Part shown: one piece after another, positions 22,360-33,000 of the stretch
How positions within the stretch are numbered: the first letter of the stretch is position 1
How the letters are laid out: each line of letters opens with the position of its first letter
Assembly: GCA_949130495.1 (NCBI GenBank)
Contig: OX422218.1
Span: 39,938,651-40,002,650 of the forward strand
Source of the DNA: Sambucus nigra
Taxonomy: Eukaryota > Streptophyta > Magnoliopsida > Dipsacales > Adoxaceae
DNA length: 64,000 bases
Reading direction: 5' to 3'
The notes under the pieces: generated by a model
What the model saw: only the letters and a program-made list of their open reading frames with translations
Database searches by the model: none
What the model was told of the DNA's origin: nothing
Made by a program: the position numbers and the translations under genes

Positions 22360-23910
22360 TCAAAAACTCCACTTAATAATTCTTGATTCTTTCTTTTGAG
22401 TGTTATAGTCCACCAAGTCATCTTCAGTGTTGCCTAGGATATCGAATGAATTGCTATCTTGTGTTTGAATATGTATGTTTCTTCCTTTTTTAATAATTGA
22501 ATCTTCAATAAAAGCCCTAGATTTGGCTGAATTAGGACTCAGGCTGAATTATGACTCAATCCTAAATTAAATTTGGGGAGCTCGACTAATAAATTCAATC
22601 CATGACTGATTAAATTTGATATATCATCTAGAGCTGTCATTTCATCTTCAGAAATTGAATTATTATTCTCACTATTGACACTGTCACAATAATCCACTAT
22701 TTTAGATGCCAATATAATTGATGATACCACGTCCACTATACGATCCGGTATCACTATTTTCCCCATGCTACCTGATTTAGAGTTTATGCCATGTGCATTA
22801 CTTATGGTATCATATTGAACAAGGCTTGTGTCAACCGGATTCTTGGGGGTATGCTCCATATTATTTGGTAAATCTTTAGAAGTCAACAAGTCAAATTGTT
22901 ATGAGCCACATGTGGAGTTGAGGTGTAATTTAATCTAGCTAACTATACGTGATTTTCCTGCTGAACAAGTGGATCCAAATTTTTTCCATTATTCACCACG
23001 TGTACAGTTGGAGCTTCTTGATTTAAGGATATATAGCAACCTGCATCATTAGCCCTAGCATCTAACCCAAAATTCTCTCAGGTAGAGATATGTTTGCCTA
23101 CAAACTCTTTTTCCATCTTATTATTCAAGTGAGTTCCATTTTTTTTTCAAAAAATGAAAATGTTTTTTCGTACCTTGGTTAGAAACTCTTTGAGGTTTCT
23201 CGGATCCATGATGGGATTTATGCTTGACATTTTTACAATTTGAAATTGTGTGTCCAACACTTCCACCATAATCACAAAAAGGTAGGGTATTCACAAAGGA
23301 AACTTTTATTGGAATTTTCTCATTTTCAACTTCAACCACCACAACAGTAGGAAGATTGAAAGAAAAATCACCTTCAATAAGAACCGTAGCATATAAACCA
23401 TACTTTTGGTTAATTGTAGATGAGTCGTTTCGAATGGGGATTCCAAAGCCGCGAGCAATTTCCAATAATAATCCCTGGTGCCAAAAAACTACAGGTAAAT
23501 CCAAAAATCGAACCCAAACATGGACATATGAGGAAACAAAAAATGAGGGGTTAAAGTTTGGACACCTATGAAAAATTTTAAAAAAAAAATTTCTAATTTT
23601 AAGGGGCCAGGCATCCATGCCCTTGAAAGATCTTCTTGAGAATCAATGTAAATAGTATAATATCCTTTACCTTTGGGAGTAAGCTTCAACGGATTTTGTG
23701 GCAGCCCTGTTTTTCAGGTACTTTTCGTCAACTCCTCTGTAGTTGGAACATGCTTGCCCTTCTCTAAAATCAACCTTCCCAACAATCTAGATTTAAAAGA
23801 TCGAAGTGACTCTGTGTAGACATTTTCAGAGATCTTAATAATAGGAGTGTCGTGATGATAGTGGGGCTGAGGTAGATCGAGAAAGTAAGAAGACATCTGT
23901 GAGGTTCCAT
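22360..23910 (-). pseudogene. LINE ORF1-type DUF4283/CCHC remnant (module C4)
   Basis: This is the best-preserved stretch of the minus-strand ORF1. The frame 23618-23121 is open from WMPGPLKLE-adjacent sequence through VWVRFLDLPVVFWHQ, ARGFGIP and FCDYGGSVGHTISNC without interruption. The A run near 23580 still separates it from the N-terminal part (23896-23714), which keeps ISENVYTESL and LLGRLILEKGKH. The C-terminal acidic frame is 22539-22889. Stops and the LSHNSA duplication are shared with the other copies. Confidence 0.8.
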
Positions 23911-24990
23911 GCGCGCCTGAGTGAGCCAGGCAATAGGTGGATTCGCGTGATGGGTCTTCCCCTGCACCTATGGGGGGAAGAAGTTTTTAAAGCTGTTGGT
24001 GATAAATGTGGAGGCTTTGCAAGAGTTGACCATGCTATCTTAATAGGTGAGGACTTGCGCTGGGCTAGAATCCTCGTACATGGGATGGAGCTCCTCCCAA
24101 CCAAAATAACCATCGCTAGTGGGGGCTGGGTGTTTGTTTTAACCATCTGTGAGAACGTTGAGTTATGTATAAGTGGTGTTGTTGCAACTCAAATTGAGGA
24201 ATGCACTTTGTTATCATTCGAGGTTCCTGATGCAGATGGGCAACTTCAAACGACATAAATTCTAGAAAAGAGGTGAATTGTGTCGCCGTGAAGGTTCCTA
24301 AGTAGGCGACGACCTACGTAGAGGGTTGTGGTAAATGTGATGGAGGCAGGGAATTCGTACCTGGGGATGTTGAGATTTATACTACGGACATTACGACTAC
24401 GGATTCGACAGCAACGCTCAAAACAGGAATAGGAGGGGATCTCATCGGAGGCATCATGGAGGAGAAACAAAAGGTCGTCTGCGAGGGAATACTGCAGACC
24501 AATAAACCGGAGATAGGGGTAGGGAATGGGAAGCCGTAGATAGTATAATCATGGGTCATAGGTGTTCACAAAAAAAAATAAAGTGAAGAATGATGTTTAA
24601 CTCGGATCATCCTTCTTAAATCTCAAAAATATTAAAGCGTTTAGTAGTGTGGGAAAAAAAGGAATAAAAGGCAAGGCAGTGGGGAAATGTAGTGAGGGGA
24701 AAAAGCGATGGTGGTGGCTAGCGAAATGTCAACGGGGGATAGTAAAAAAGAGGATTCGTCTTTTCAGGAACTAAATGATTCGAGACTATGGGTAGAGTTA
24801 AAGATTCCAAACCAGGAAGAAATTATTAATACTAATGAGGAAGAAGGCTGGGACAAAGATCCGATGGGATGGAGGGAGGACTTATTAGGATCTTTTAGCA
24901 ACGACGCGGGAATTGTTTTTAAGGGGTGCGAGATGGAGGGGGCCTTCCCTTCTGTGTGGGAGGCGACTTCAATGTGGTGCGATTCGGAAT
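23891..24990 (+). pseudogene. Second LINE ORF1-type remnant with internal deletion (module C4)
   Basis: Open from 23899 to 24258 for the DUF4283 segment (WIRVMGLPLHLWGE, DLRWARILV). The linker is then broken and carries the same 940-bp deletion and filler as C3 at 24534. The frame 24708-24992 holds RLWVELKIPNQEEIIN. Confidence 0.75.
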
Positions 24991-25810
24991 GAAAAGAAAC
25001 AATGGTGGTATAATTGATCGATATATGAGAGATTTCTCTGACTTCATTAACGGGATGGAGCTAATGGACTTAACCCTAGAAGGGGGTTTGTTTACCAAGT
25101 CGAGCCTCAGGCTTCTGCCGTCTTTATCTCGACTATACAGATTTCTTATATCTCTGGGTTAGGAGGAGCATTTTCCAGGTGTAATCCAGTCTTATTTACC
25201 TAGGTTGACGTCGGATCATTGTCCTATTCTTCTTGAATGTGGGGGATTGAGGGAAGGGAGGATTCCATTTAGATTTGAGAATATGTGTCTCAAGGAACCG
25301 AATTTTCAGGATAGAGTTAGAGACTGGTGGCTTGGATATGAGGTGTAAGGGAACACTAGTTTCAGATTGGCTGTAAAGCTAAGTTTGCTCAAAGAAGATT
25401 TAAGGAAGTGGAACAGAGAAGTGTTAGGTAATATTCAGGTGGTTATAACAAGTTTGATGAAGGAGATAAGAAGTCTTGATGAGAAAGAAGAGACATACGG
25501 GCTATCGGAAGAGGAGAGGAGAGTTAGAGAGACTAAAAAGGGGGAGTTAGGGAAGAGGTTAATTCAGGAAGAAATCAGTTGGCGACAAAAATCCAGGGTT
25601 CTATGCTTGAGGGAAGGAGACTCGAATACTAAGTTCTTTCTCAAAGCTGCAAATGCCCACCGACGCGGGAACTTTATAGGCAAAATTGAAGTGGGGAGAG
25701 AGGTGCTCGAAGAGGCGAGTGAGGTGAGGGGTCCAAGTGGGGGGAGGGGTGTTCGAAGAGACACTTTGTGTAATTGGAAAGTTAACTCAAGATTTTGGGA
25801 TTTTATTACA
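24926..25810 (+). pseudogene. LINE endonuclease C-terminal half and RT linker (module C4)
   Basis: Frame from 24926 carries GGDFNVVRFG and the shared TAG after FLISLG. The Trp of FENMW is Cys here (FENMCL). A TAA at about 25347 replaces Glu after YEV. The frame from 25367 runs 161 codons through WNREVLGNI, ISWRQKSRVLCLREGDSNTKFF and AHRRGNFIGKIEVG, with no run of G. It ends before RT, like C1 and C6. Confidence 0.85.
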
Positions 25811-25959
25811 AGGCAAAAGCATAGGCGTTATAATTACAAAGCGGTCTTTTGACAAAATATTTACAATGTTATTTTATAAAAACTCGCAGTGTTATCTTGA
25901 AAAAAGTAGCAGTGGTTTAAATAACAATATTAAAATGTTATTTTATTTAAACTGAATAT

Positions 25960-27000
25960 CTAATGTTAAGGACTAAACGTGGTATACTAGTTTGGTCTTA
26001 GCGAGGGCATACATGTTTAAATGACGGTAAATAAAGAGATGTATATCAAAGGAATCCCAATTGAAGGCCAAAACGTAAGTTTGCACCAAGCTCTACTATA
26101 AACTGTGTGCACTAATTTTACCAATTGCCCCAACTCCAATGTTCCACCATAATACCTCAACGAGGGTCTATGCCTTCTGCGACCATATTGTGCTGACCAG
26201 AATAAGCTTAAAAATAAGGAATATAACACTTCTACTTAGATGAAACTAAAATCTATATGTTTTGAACTATAATGTACACTACTCAAATCAGAATGATACG
26301 CGTTGACTAAAACTAGTAAAATATGCTTTGGGCAAGGTCGTTTTGAGTAGGGGTAAAAATAATTACTTTTCATGAAACCAATAATAAAAATATATGAAAT
26401 CGATGGTCATCATAAAAGTTTCAAATGCATAAATACGCCTACAAAACCTCTAAAACTCGAAGAATATGGCAATGTAATGCATGTTGAAAACTCGGCTAAC
26501 CAACGTGCATCATCGTTTACATCGATTGGCCAAAATTTCTTTGTAGGTGTCTATCAGTGGGCCAATGTGCATCATTTCAGTGTCGATTGGCCGACTTGAC
26601 TTTGTGCATTGTGTCGGCTGACCGACGTGCAGCATCGTTTGGGATACTGTGCCTTTATAACCTAAATATAATATACATACATGCAATTAAATTATTTATT
26701 TGACAAAATGCATTTTGTTTTAAAAATGAAGTTCACACCAGTTTCAAAATATGCACTACAAATGTAACAATGTACAAGGACTACATTTTTGTTCCGCAAC
26801 CGCCCCATTTTGGATTTTGCATTTTATGGGAAGAAAAAGAAATCTATAAAAATAAGGTACTAAATAGTTTGGTCACAAAAATTTAAATAATTACTCAAGT
26901 AAAAAACTGATGTTGGAAAAATTGAATCTATGGTCTGAAAATACCATGTACAAATCAATGTATAGAATAAGCATCACGATGAAACCACGTTCTGCAGCAA
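25960..27000. repeat. Module T between C4 and module B
   Basis: Same as 8600-9454, then continues as in 48560-48800 and 57780-58065. Here, as at 58065, it passes into module B instead of the 168-bp array. Short frames in it are not conserved. Confidence 0.75.
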
Positions 27001-27503
27001 TAAAAAATTGAAATAAAATAGAGAAAACACACAACGTTACAAAAGCCCAATTTTAAAATAGCAAAAAACACTATCAGATTCCTAATTCCCCCATGTGTTC
27101 GTTATTCAGACCAACAAAAAAATTGTGCTACATTCTTGGGTTAATATTAGGAAAAATGACATTGTTTTTTTCAACTACATAAAATTTTCCTTTTATGCTC
27201 AATATAAGTTTCATTTTACCATCTATTTATCATAATGTACAACGAAAAATAGATATTATTCAACACAAGAGAACCAACTAAATACATGACAACAATTTCT
27301 TATCCTATGAAATGAATTGTAATATTATGATACAATGCCATTACGAAATCTGTACAAATTATATGTAAAAAAAACTTAAATCATTGTTTTTTTTTTACCA
27401 TTTGAGTTCATCCATGCAACGTACATCAAATTAAAAATCAATTATAAGCATTGAAAACACTCGCCAACATCGAAGAAATTGAAGATATTGGAATCTCTGT
27501 TTG
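27001..27503. repeat. Left edge of module B
   Basis: AT-rich non-coding sequence matched by 58071-58566. At 27499-27503 the bases GTTTG form the left target-site duplication of the rearranged copia element. The other copy is uninterrupted at this point. Confidence 0.7.
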
Positions 27504-27781
27504 TAATAAGACACACACATATTTAATGTGAATAAAGTAGCAGGTGATAGAAAGAATAACTAGAAAGAAGTGTTTGTATTCTTGATCCCACGTTTACTGT
27601 TTACATAGAGTTCCTTATATATACACATTAAGTTGCATTTGGTTTGAATAAGTCTATCCTACTTTGGTGGAGATAGTTATTGGCTGGGTTTGAATAAGTC
27701 TATCCTACTTTGATGGAGATAGTTACATCTGTGAGCTGCACAGTGGACCAAGTCATATGTACATGTGATATTATTCTAATA
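27504..27781 (-). repeat. Copia LTR, minus orientation, 278 bp
   Basis: Reverse complement of 29411-29688, same length, with a few differences. In sense direction it begins TATTAGAATAATA and ends GTCTTATTA, with a TATATATAAGG box in the middle and an internal duplication of the TCAAAGTAGGATAGACTTAT motif. A polypurine tract AACTTGAGGGGGCG precedes it at 27795-27782. Confidence 0.85.
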
Positions 27782-27788
27782 CGCCCCC

Positions 27789-28216
27789 TCAAGTTGAGGG
27801 TGAAGAGCAGTGAACTTTCAACTTGTCCCGTAAAAATTGAAAGCGCGTAGAAGGAAGGCCTTTTGTTAGAGCATCAGCAATTTGATCATGGGTGGATATA
27901 AATTGAACCTGTAAATCATGTTTCGCCACTTTATCACGGACAAAATGAAAATCAATTTCAATATGCTTCATGCATGCGTGGAAAACAGGATTTGCCGAGA
28001 GATAAGTGGCACCAATATTGTCACACCATAATATAGGCGGTTCGGGAAGAGAAACGTGTAATTCAGCGAGGAGAGATTGGAGACATGTAATTTCAGCTGC
28101 AGCATCAGCAAGGGCTTTGTACTTAGATTCGGTAGATGAACGTGCAACTGTGCGCTGTTTTCTGGAAGCCCATGAAATTAAATTGGAACCAAGGTAAATT
28201 GCATACCCACCAGTGG
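27789..28216 (-). pseudogene. Copia RNase H C-terminal domain
   Basis: The minus-strand frame runs from about 28216 to a stop near 27789 with no internal stop. It reads [17 protein letters not shown], then [52 protein letters not shown] and [20 protein letters not shown]. These are the standard motifs of copia RNase H, including the Glu of the SSTESKY motif and the Asp of WCDN. RNase H removes the RNA template during reverse transcription. The frame starts abruptly at the joint with gag, so RT upstream is lost and there is no start codon. Confidence 0.92.
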
Positions 28217-29410
28217 ATCCTTGATAAAAAAGATGAACCTGTTTCCGTTTATCTCACTCGAGCAAAACAATATGCTGATGAATTAGCAGCTGTTGGGCGA
28301 GCCCTTAATGTTGCTGACTTTAATAACTTTGTGTTTCGAGGACTTCGACCTGAATTTAAAGACCTCGTAACTACACTCTCCGCTCGTCCCGAACCTGTTA
28401 CCTATAATGAACTTCATGGACTCCTTCTTAGCCATGAATTTTTGCATAAAGAATCCTTTGCAAAACTCTCCATTACCACCTCTCAATCTACTGACACAAA
28501 TTTCCCCACCCCTACTGCTCATTACTCGCATAGTGGTGATAGTCAGTCCTTCCACAAAACCTCTCGTGGTGGCAACCGCAACTATCGTGGTGGTGCACGC
28601 AGCCATCGTGGTGGCCGCGGTGGCCGGCACGGACATTACTCCTCTCCTACTTTCTCCCATGATTATCATCTTCGGTCTCCTGCCAAATGCCAAATCTGTT
28701 ACAGCCCAACTCACAACGCAACCACATGTGCCCAACGATACACTCCACCAACTCAATCACCAACAGCTCATTTCACCACCTACAACCAGTTACCACCACT
28801 ACTACCCACCCCCTCATCAACTGAACATCACCAATGGTTTCCTGACACAGGCGCAACTCATCATGTGACTCCGGATATTACAAATCTCAGTTATTCTGAC
28901 ACATATCATGGCAACGATCAACTTCATGTTGGTAGTGGTAAAGGTTTACATATCTCTCATACGAGTTCCTCTACGTTACACACCTCACGTTCTTCTTTTC
29001 TTCTTTCTAATATTTTACATGTTCCTTCCATTTCCAAATCTTTAATTTCAGTGCAAAAATTTACTCAAGACAATAATGTTTATTTTGAATTTCACCCGAC
29101 TCATTTTTGTGTCAAGGATCGAACAACGCATCGCACACTCCATTCCGGCCTGATTAACGATGGACTATATTCGTTCTCTCCAGCATCAAGTACTTCCTCA
29201 ACTTCTCCTTCAGTTGCATTTACCACCAAAACTGATTCCAACGGGTGGCATGGTCGTCTGGGACATCCCCATCAATGCACTCGCAGTCAAATAATTCGCT
29301 CAAATAAATTGCCATGCAGCTCATCTATTTCTAGTTCATTTTGTAACGCTTGTCCGATGGGAAAGTCATCTCGACTCCCATTAAAGCCCACTCAGACTTG
29401 TACTCAAAAT
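28217..29410 (+). pseudogene. Copia gag C-half, protease and integrase zinc-finger start
   Basis: One open frame (the window frame 28136-29416) covers this block. In order it has a gag helix region [15 protein letters not shown] and FVFRGLRPEF, an RGG-rich stretch, a knuckle CQICYSPTHNATTC, then the protease core WFPDTGATHHVT with its catalytic DTG. Then come HVPSISKSLISV and, at the end, the integrase start GWHGRLGHP with CNACPMGKSSRLP. The knuckle is C-X2-C-X4-H-X4-C. The frame is intact over nearly 400 codons, which suggests a young insertion. It stops where the LTR begins at 29411, so the integrase catalytic core is missing. Confidence 0.92.
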
Positions 29411-29688
29411 TATTAGAATAATAGCACATGTACATATGACTTGGTCCACTGTGCAGCTCACGGATGTAACTATCTCCATCAAAGTAGGATAGACTTATTC
29501 AAACTTAGCCAATAACTATCTCCACCAAAGTAGGATAGACTTATTCAAACCAAATGCAACTTAATGTGTATATATAAGGAACTCTATGTAAACAGTAAAC
29601 GTGGGATCAAGAATACAAACACTTCTTTCTAGTTATTCTTTCTATCACCTGCTACTTTATTCACCTTAAATCTGTGTGTGTCTTATTA
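29411..29688 (+). repeat. Copia LTR, plus orientation, 278 bp
   Basis: Starts TATTAGAATAATAGC and ends GTCTTATTA, directly followed by the primer site. A TATATATAAGG promoter box lies at about 29569-29579. Its 5' end is joined straight to the integrase sequence, with no polypurine tract, which is abnormal for an LTR in this position. Confidence 0.88.
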
Positions 29689-29701
29689 TGGTATCAGAGC
29701 C
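29689..29701 (+). promoter_or_regulatory. Primer binding site, initiator Met tRNA type
   Basis: TGGTATCAGAGCC follows the LTR with no spacer. This is the usual minus-strand primer site of plant copia elements. Confidence 0.92.
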
Positions 29702-29703
29702 AA

Positions 29704-30134
29704 TGGAAAATTCTTCTTCCACTTCCAATCTCAATACATCACAAAATTCTCTCCATACTCCTGTTAACACTCTAAACAATTCTCAGCATATAATTTCCAT
29801 CAAGCTCAACACGGAAATTATCTCTACTGGAAAACGCAAATGACGCCTTATTTAAGGGGTCAAAGACTTATGAAATATGTTGACGGCACTTACCCGTGTG
29901 CCCCATCAAAAATCACTATTGCAGGATCAACCGAACTGCAAGAAAATCCTAACCATTCGATCATGGATCGATCAAGACCAATTGCTCCTGAGCACACTAA
30001 TATCTTCACTAAGCCCCGAAGTCATGCATCTAGCGGTTGGATGTCACACATCAAAAGACTTGTGGTGCACTCTCCGAGAAGCCTTGGCATCGCCATCAAA
30101 CACCAGGATACTCAGCATTCACAATCTCCTCCAT
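29704..30134 (+). pseudogene. Copia gag N-terminal half
   Basis: The ATG at 29704 follows the primer site by 2 bp and opens MENSSSTSNLNTSQNSLHTP. The normal gag N-terminus continues through YLYWKTQMTPYLRGQ and KYVDGTYPCAP in a second frame, and then WIDQDQLLLSTLISSLSPEV and HTSKDLWCTLREALASPS in a third. At least two frameshifts are therefore present. The sequence breaks at 30134, next to the 36-bp LTR stub. The missing continuation of this gag is the block that starts at 28217, so a single gag was split by the rearrangement. Confidence 0.85.
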
Positions 30135-30170
30135 GACCAAGTCATATGTACATGTGCTATTATTCTAATA
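30135..30170 (-). repeat. 36-bp terminal stub of the copia LTR
   Basis: Reverse complement of the first 36 bases of the LTR (GACCAAGTCATATG...CTAATA). It is followed by GTTTG, the right target-site duplication, so it is a genuine outer terminus and not a random end. Confidence 0.85.
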
Positions 30171-30175
30171 GTTTG

Positions 30176-30405
30176 TAACCCCTGGACGAACATAAAGTTC
30201 ACAAAACCTTAAAAATTTAACAAATATAAACAATAATTAGCTAAATACAAATAAAAACACACAAATAGATCACCTATAGAGACCAACAATGAATTTCAAA
30301 ATCGAATACCTCAATTTGTATTTCTAAATCTGCAAGAAACAAAAACCGATTGCCCAAATCGTTTCTAAATTCATTTTGGGATAAATCGATCAAGTGTGTG
30401 CATGT

Positions 30406-30469
<64 letters not shown>

Positions 30470-30689
30470 AAGAGCATGGCGACAGCAATTGGAGGATGAC
30501 AGTAATCAGGGGGAGATTTTGATCTCGTGAGAATGATGAGTGTGCAGTGTTATTTTGGATGAAAGGTGCGGCTGTGATTTTGGTATTTTAGGTTTTAGAG
30601 AGAAAACAATTTGTGATAGGGGGAAAGACTTCCGTGGGCCTAAAATTTTTGGAGGAAAAAAACGTCACACATGTTAGAGTTAGCAGAAT
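30176..30689. repeat. Module B, first part, with GA microsatellite
   Basis: Non-coding, matched by 58567-59065. A GA tract runs from about 30408 to 30474, interrupted only near its end. In the other copy the tract is shorter and broken (58803-58849). The minus-strand frames over it are translations of the repeat. Confidence 0.75.
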
Positions 30690-30934
30690 GCATTTAGAAT
30701 TCTATTAAAAACGATCATAATATATATAATTATAGATGATTGTTATATTTAAAGTGTCATATAAATTAATTATAATAAGTATATAATGACACTTTATAAA
30801 AAAATATCATGTAATCAATATTATATAAAAAAATATCATGTAATCAATATTATTATACTTTTAATGGCTTTTTTTATTAAACTGTCTTAAAGTCATTTTT
30901 AACAGTGTAAAAAAAACGGACTTTTCTTGTAGTG
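30690..30934 (-). mobile_element. CACTA-type terminus or truncated MITE
   Basis: Ends at 30934 with CTTTTCTTGTAGTG, the reverse complement of the CACTACAAGAAAA end of plant CACTA elements. Upstream is an AT-rich body containing a 32-bp tandem duplication with TATCATGTAATCAATATTAT. No matching left terminus was found, so it is truncated or a one-ended remnant. Copy at 59066-59310. Confidence 0.55.
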
Positions 30935-31455
30935 AAATAACCAATCATTTTTTTTTTATAAAGTCTCCGAAGCCTTGTACACTTCGGATTTATTTTTCCT
31001 TTTCTTATAATGTCATATGAATAATATATATAAACTTTTGTTAGATAAATAATATAAATTGGGTCAGAGAGAACACCATGAAAGTCAGCTGGTTCGTGGA
31101 AAAATGTGAACTTTAAAGTCCAATGTTAAATCCATTTAATAATTGACTACTACAAGTGTAATGCATTTACGAGTGGAGGATCCCAACATAGAACGCCTCA
31201 CTTCCTCAACCACTTCTATCCACTAACTTAAGTTATATGTAGAACAAAAGATGATTAAGTTTAATCCTTGGGAGACGTAAATAAAAAGATGACACGGTAA
31301 TTGTACATAAAACCATGAAATATCCCTTCACAACAAACTAAATGTTAAATGTATTTAATTAACAATTGTTTAATTCAGGTGGATAAACATTGGGAGAGAG
31401 AAAATTTCTTGGCGGATATCATGAGTTTTCATGTATCAGTATATAGTTTTTTTTC
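30935..31455. repeat. Module B, non-coding
   Basis: Matched by 59311-59830. The part from about 30950 to 31135 is also repeated, more diverged, at 37690-37875. No gene was seen. Confidence 0.65.
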
Positions 31456-31494
<39 letters not shown>

Positions 31495-31530
31495 GGTGTG
31501 GGTGTGGGGGGGGGGGGGGGGGGGGGTTTA
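31456..31530. repeat. TA microsatellite followed by a 21-base G run
   Basis: TA repeats at about 31459-31491 are followed by GGGTGTGGGTGTG and a run of 21 G at 31506-31526. The paralogous site (59836-59931) has a longer TA tract and a GGGGT-type repeat instead of the pure G run. The length of the G run may be affected by sequencing. Confidence 0.85.
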
Positions 31531-32616
31531 GGGGGTGTGTGTGTCAATATATGTAAGTATGTTTGTATGTATGTATGTGAGTGAATCGCCTTTGTGGCTC
31601 TTAAAGTATATGAATTATTTTTATTAAGCCGACGAGTTTTTTTTTTTGTGTCAAATAAGTCCCTAAAGTTTATATATGGTGTTAGCTTGTCCCTCCCATC
31701 TATTTTGAACGTTAACTTTAATGGAATTTAGAGGTAAAAGTGGTATTTTCGGTTAATAATAACTAGGAAATAGTTTAAGTAGTTAAAAAACAACCTAAAT
31801 ATTTATGAAAAAAATATTTCCGTATTAAAAATAATAAATTTTAACATATTTATTTATAGATAATATTTGTGAAGAAAAAATTCTATGTCAAGAAATTCTA
31901 TTTTTTTAGGACAATTGTTATATACACGAAAGGTCGATTTGATTCATAAGTCTTTCGTGGAATGATAAAATTTCAATGTCAAATCCTATAATTTTTCAAT
32001 CAGTGTTGTTTGATAACACTAATTTTTAGATTGACAAAAGTGAGAGGTTTGTTACAATTAATAGCAAAAGTGACAATTGAAAACAAACTGATATACAGAC
32101 AATAATTTTTAACAAAAAAAAATCATTTTTAACGAAAAAAATATATTACAAAAAAGGATTCTAAAGAACAATTCTTAAAAAAAAAAACTTACAATAGAAA
32201 TAATAGTTCTTAACAATAGAAAAGTTTCAAAAACGTTTTGACAAAAATAAAAATCTAGTTTAACGAGTTAAAAAATTTAAAAATAAAAGGCATTTTTGGC
32301 AAAAACAAGTCAATTTCTTAGTGAAAAAACGTTTTTCACAAAAACTAGTTTTCAGAGAAAAACAATTAAGAGAATACAGTTTTAGAAAACTATTGACACA
32401 ATTATAGAGCAAAAGGGAAACAATTTCAACAGGAAAAAAATTGTTTAGCAAAAAAATAAATTTTAGCAAAAAAAAAATAGCTTTGACAAAAGTAAAACAT
32501 GTTTAACGAAATATCGTTTTTTGTGAAAAAATAGGCGAAGAAAAACAAGTTTAAAAAAAAAAATCATTCGGACGGTGAAATTGCCGGAAAACTTTTCCAT
32601 CCTATATAAGGGGAAA
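31531..32616. other. Module B, A-rich degenerate repeat tract
   Basis: From about 32090 to 32570 the plus strand is very A-rich, with recurring short words such as TTTTAACAAAAA, TTTTAGCAAAAA and GACAAAAGTAAAAC spaced every 20-30 bp. No frame or defined unit length was found. Matched by 60000-60960. The first half of the region shows nothing recognisable. Confidence 0.5.
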
Positions 32617-32756
32617 AAGTTTGATGTTTAGACATCAAACTTTAGATGTCTTGGAGATGTGATTGGTCAATGCTGTTGGCGCGGATCCGCATTTCTTATG
32701 AAAATAAGTCCGCGCCAGCGGCATTTACCAATCACATCTCCAAGACATCAAACTTT
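32617..32756. mobile_element. Foldback element (MITE-like hairpin)
   Basis: Arms of about 44 bp around 32641-32684 and 32709-32756 share AGATGTCTTGGAGATGTGAT and GGCGCGGA as inverted copies, with a 24-bp spacer. Next to the left arm is a smaller palindrome, AAGTTTGATGT, TTAG, ACATCAAACTT, at 32617-32642. There is no coding capacity. Copy at 61012-61150. The inner GTCCGCGCCAGCGGCA is also found in the 1.2-kb units. Confidence 0.75.
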
Positions 32757-33000
32757 TGATATCTCAGTGACATCAAACTTTTTTTAGTATATTAGTAAAC
32801 AAAATTTTGCCCACAAAATTGTCAAAAATATGGCAAAATATATTTGTAGACATGGTATTCGTGCAATTTTCTAATGATAAATAAAGGTTAGCAAACATGT
32901 AAATTAATTTGTAAAATGTTTATTTGCCCCTATGTATTACATTTGCAGCGGTGCATCAAAGGAACTTTAATATTTGAATTTTGACTTGCAGTTAATTTTG
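32757..33000. other. Module B spacer
   Basis: AT-rich, with ACATCAAACTTTT recurring just after the foldback. Matched by 61151-61400. Nothing else was seen. Confidence 0.4.

Larger units (their letters stand above)
17941..25648. repeat. Two tandem 3.85-kb units (modules C3 and C4)
   Basis: Unit C3 spans 17941-21790 and unit C4 21791-25648. Both begin TCAAAACTGTGTTATAAAG directly after TTCTTTCACAAAGCT, so the C2/C3 and C3/C4 joints are the same to the base. Both units lack about 940 bp relative to C1 and C6 and carry the same 12-bp filler CGTAGATAGTAT at the deletion point (20685 and 24534). The deletion therefore came before the duplication. Confidence 0.9.
27504..30170. mobile_element. Rearranged Ty1/copia element with inverted inner block
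   Basis: A 2667-bp insertion flanked by GTTTG on both sides (27499-27503 and 30171-30175) and absent from the paralogous site near 58566. From left to right it holds a complete LTR in minus orientation, a minus-strand RNase H end, a plus-strand gag C-half with protease and the start of integrase, a complete LTR in plus orientation, a primer site, a plus-strand gag N-half, and finally only the first 36 bp of an LTR in minus orientation. Both outer ends are true LTR termini. RT is missing entirely. Confidence 0.85.

Noticed and set aside
28283..28756. 157-codon minus-strand frame across the copia gag
   Set aside because: It is a shadow of the RGG-rich gag on the plus strand, whose motifs are unambiguous.
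31525..31535. TTTAGGG telomere motif after the G run
   Set aside because: It occurs once only and is explained by the neighbouring G-rich simple sequence.
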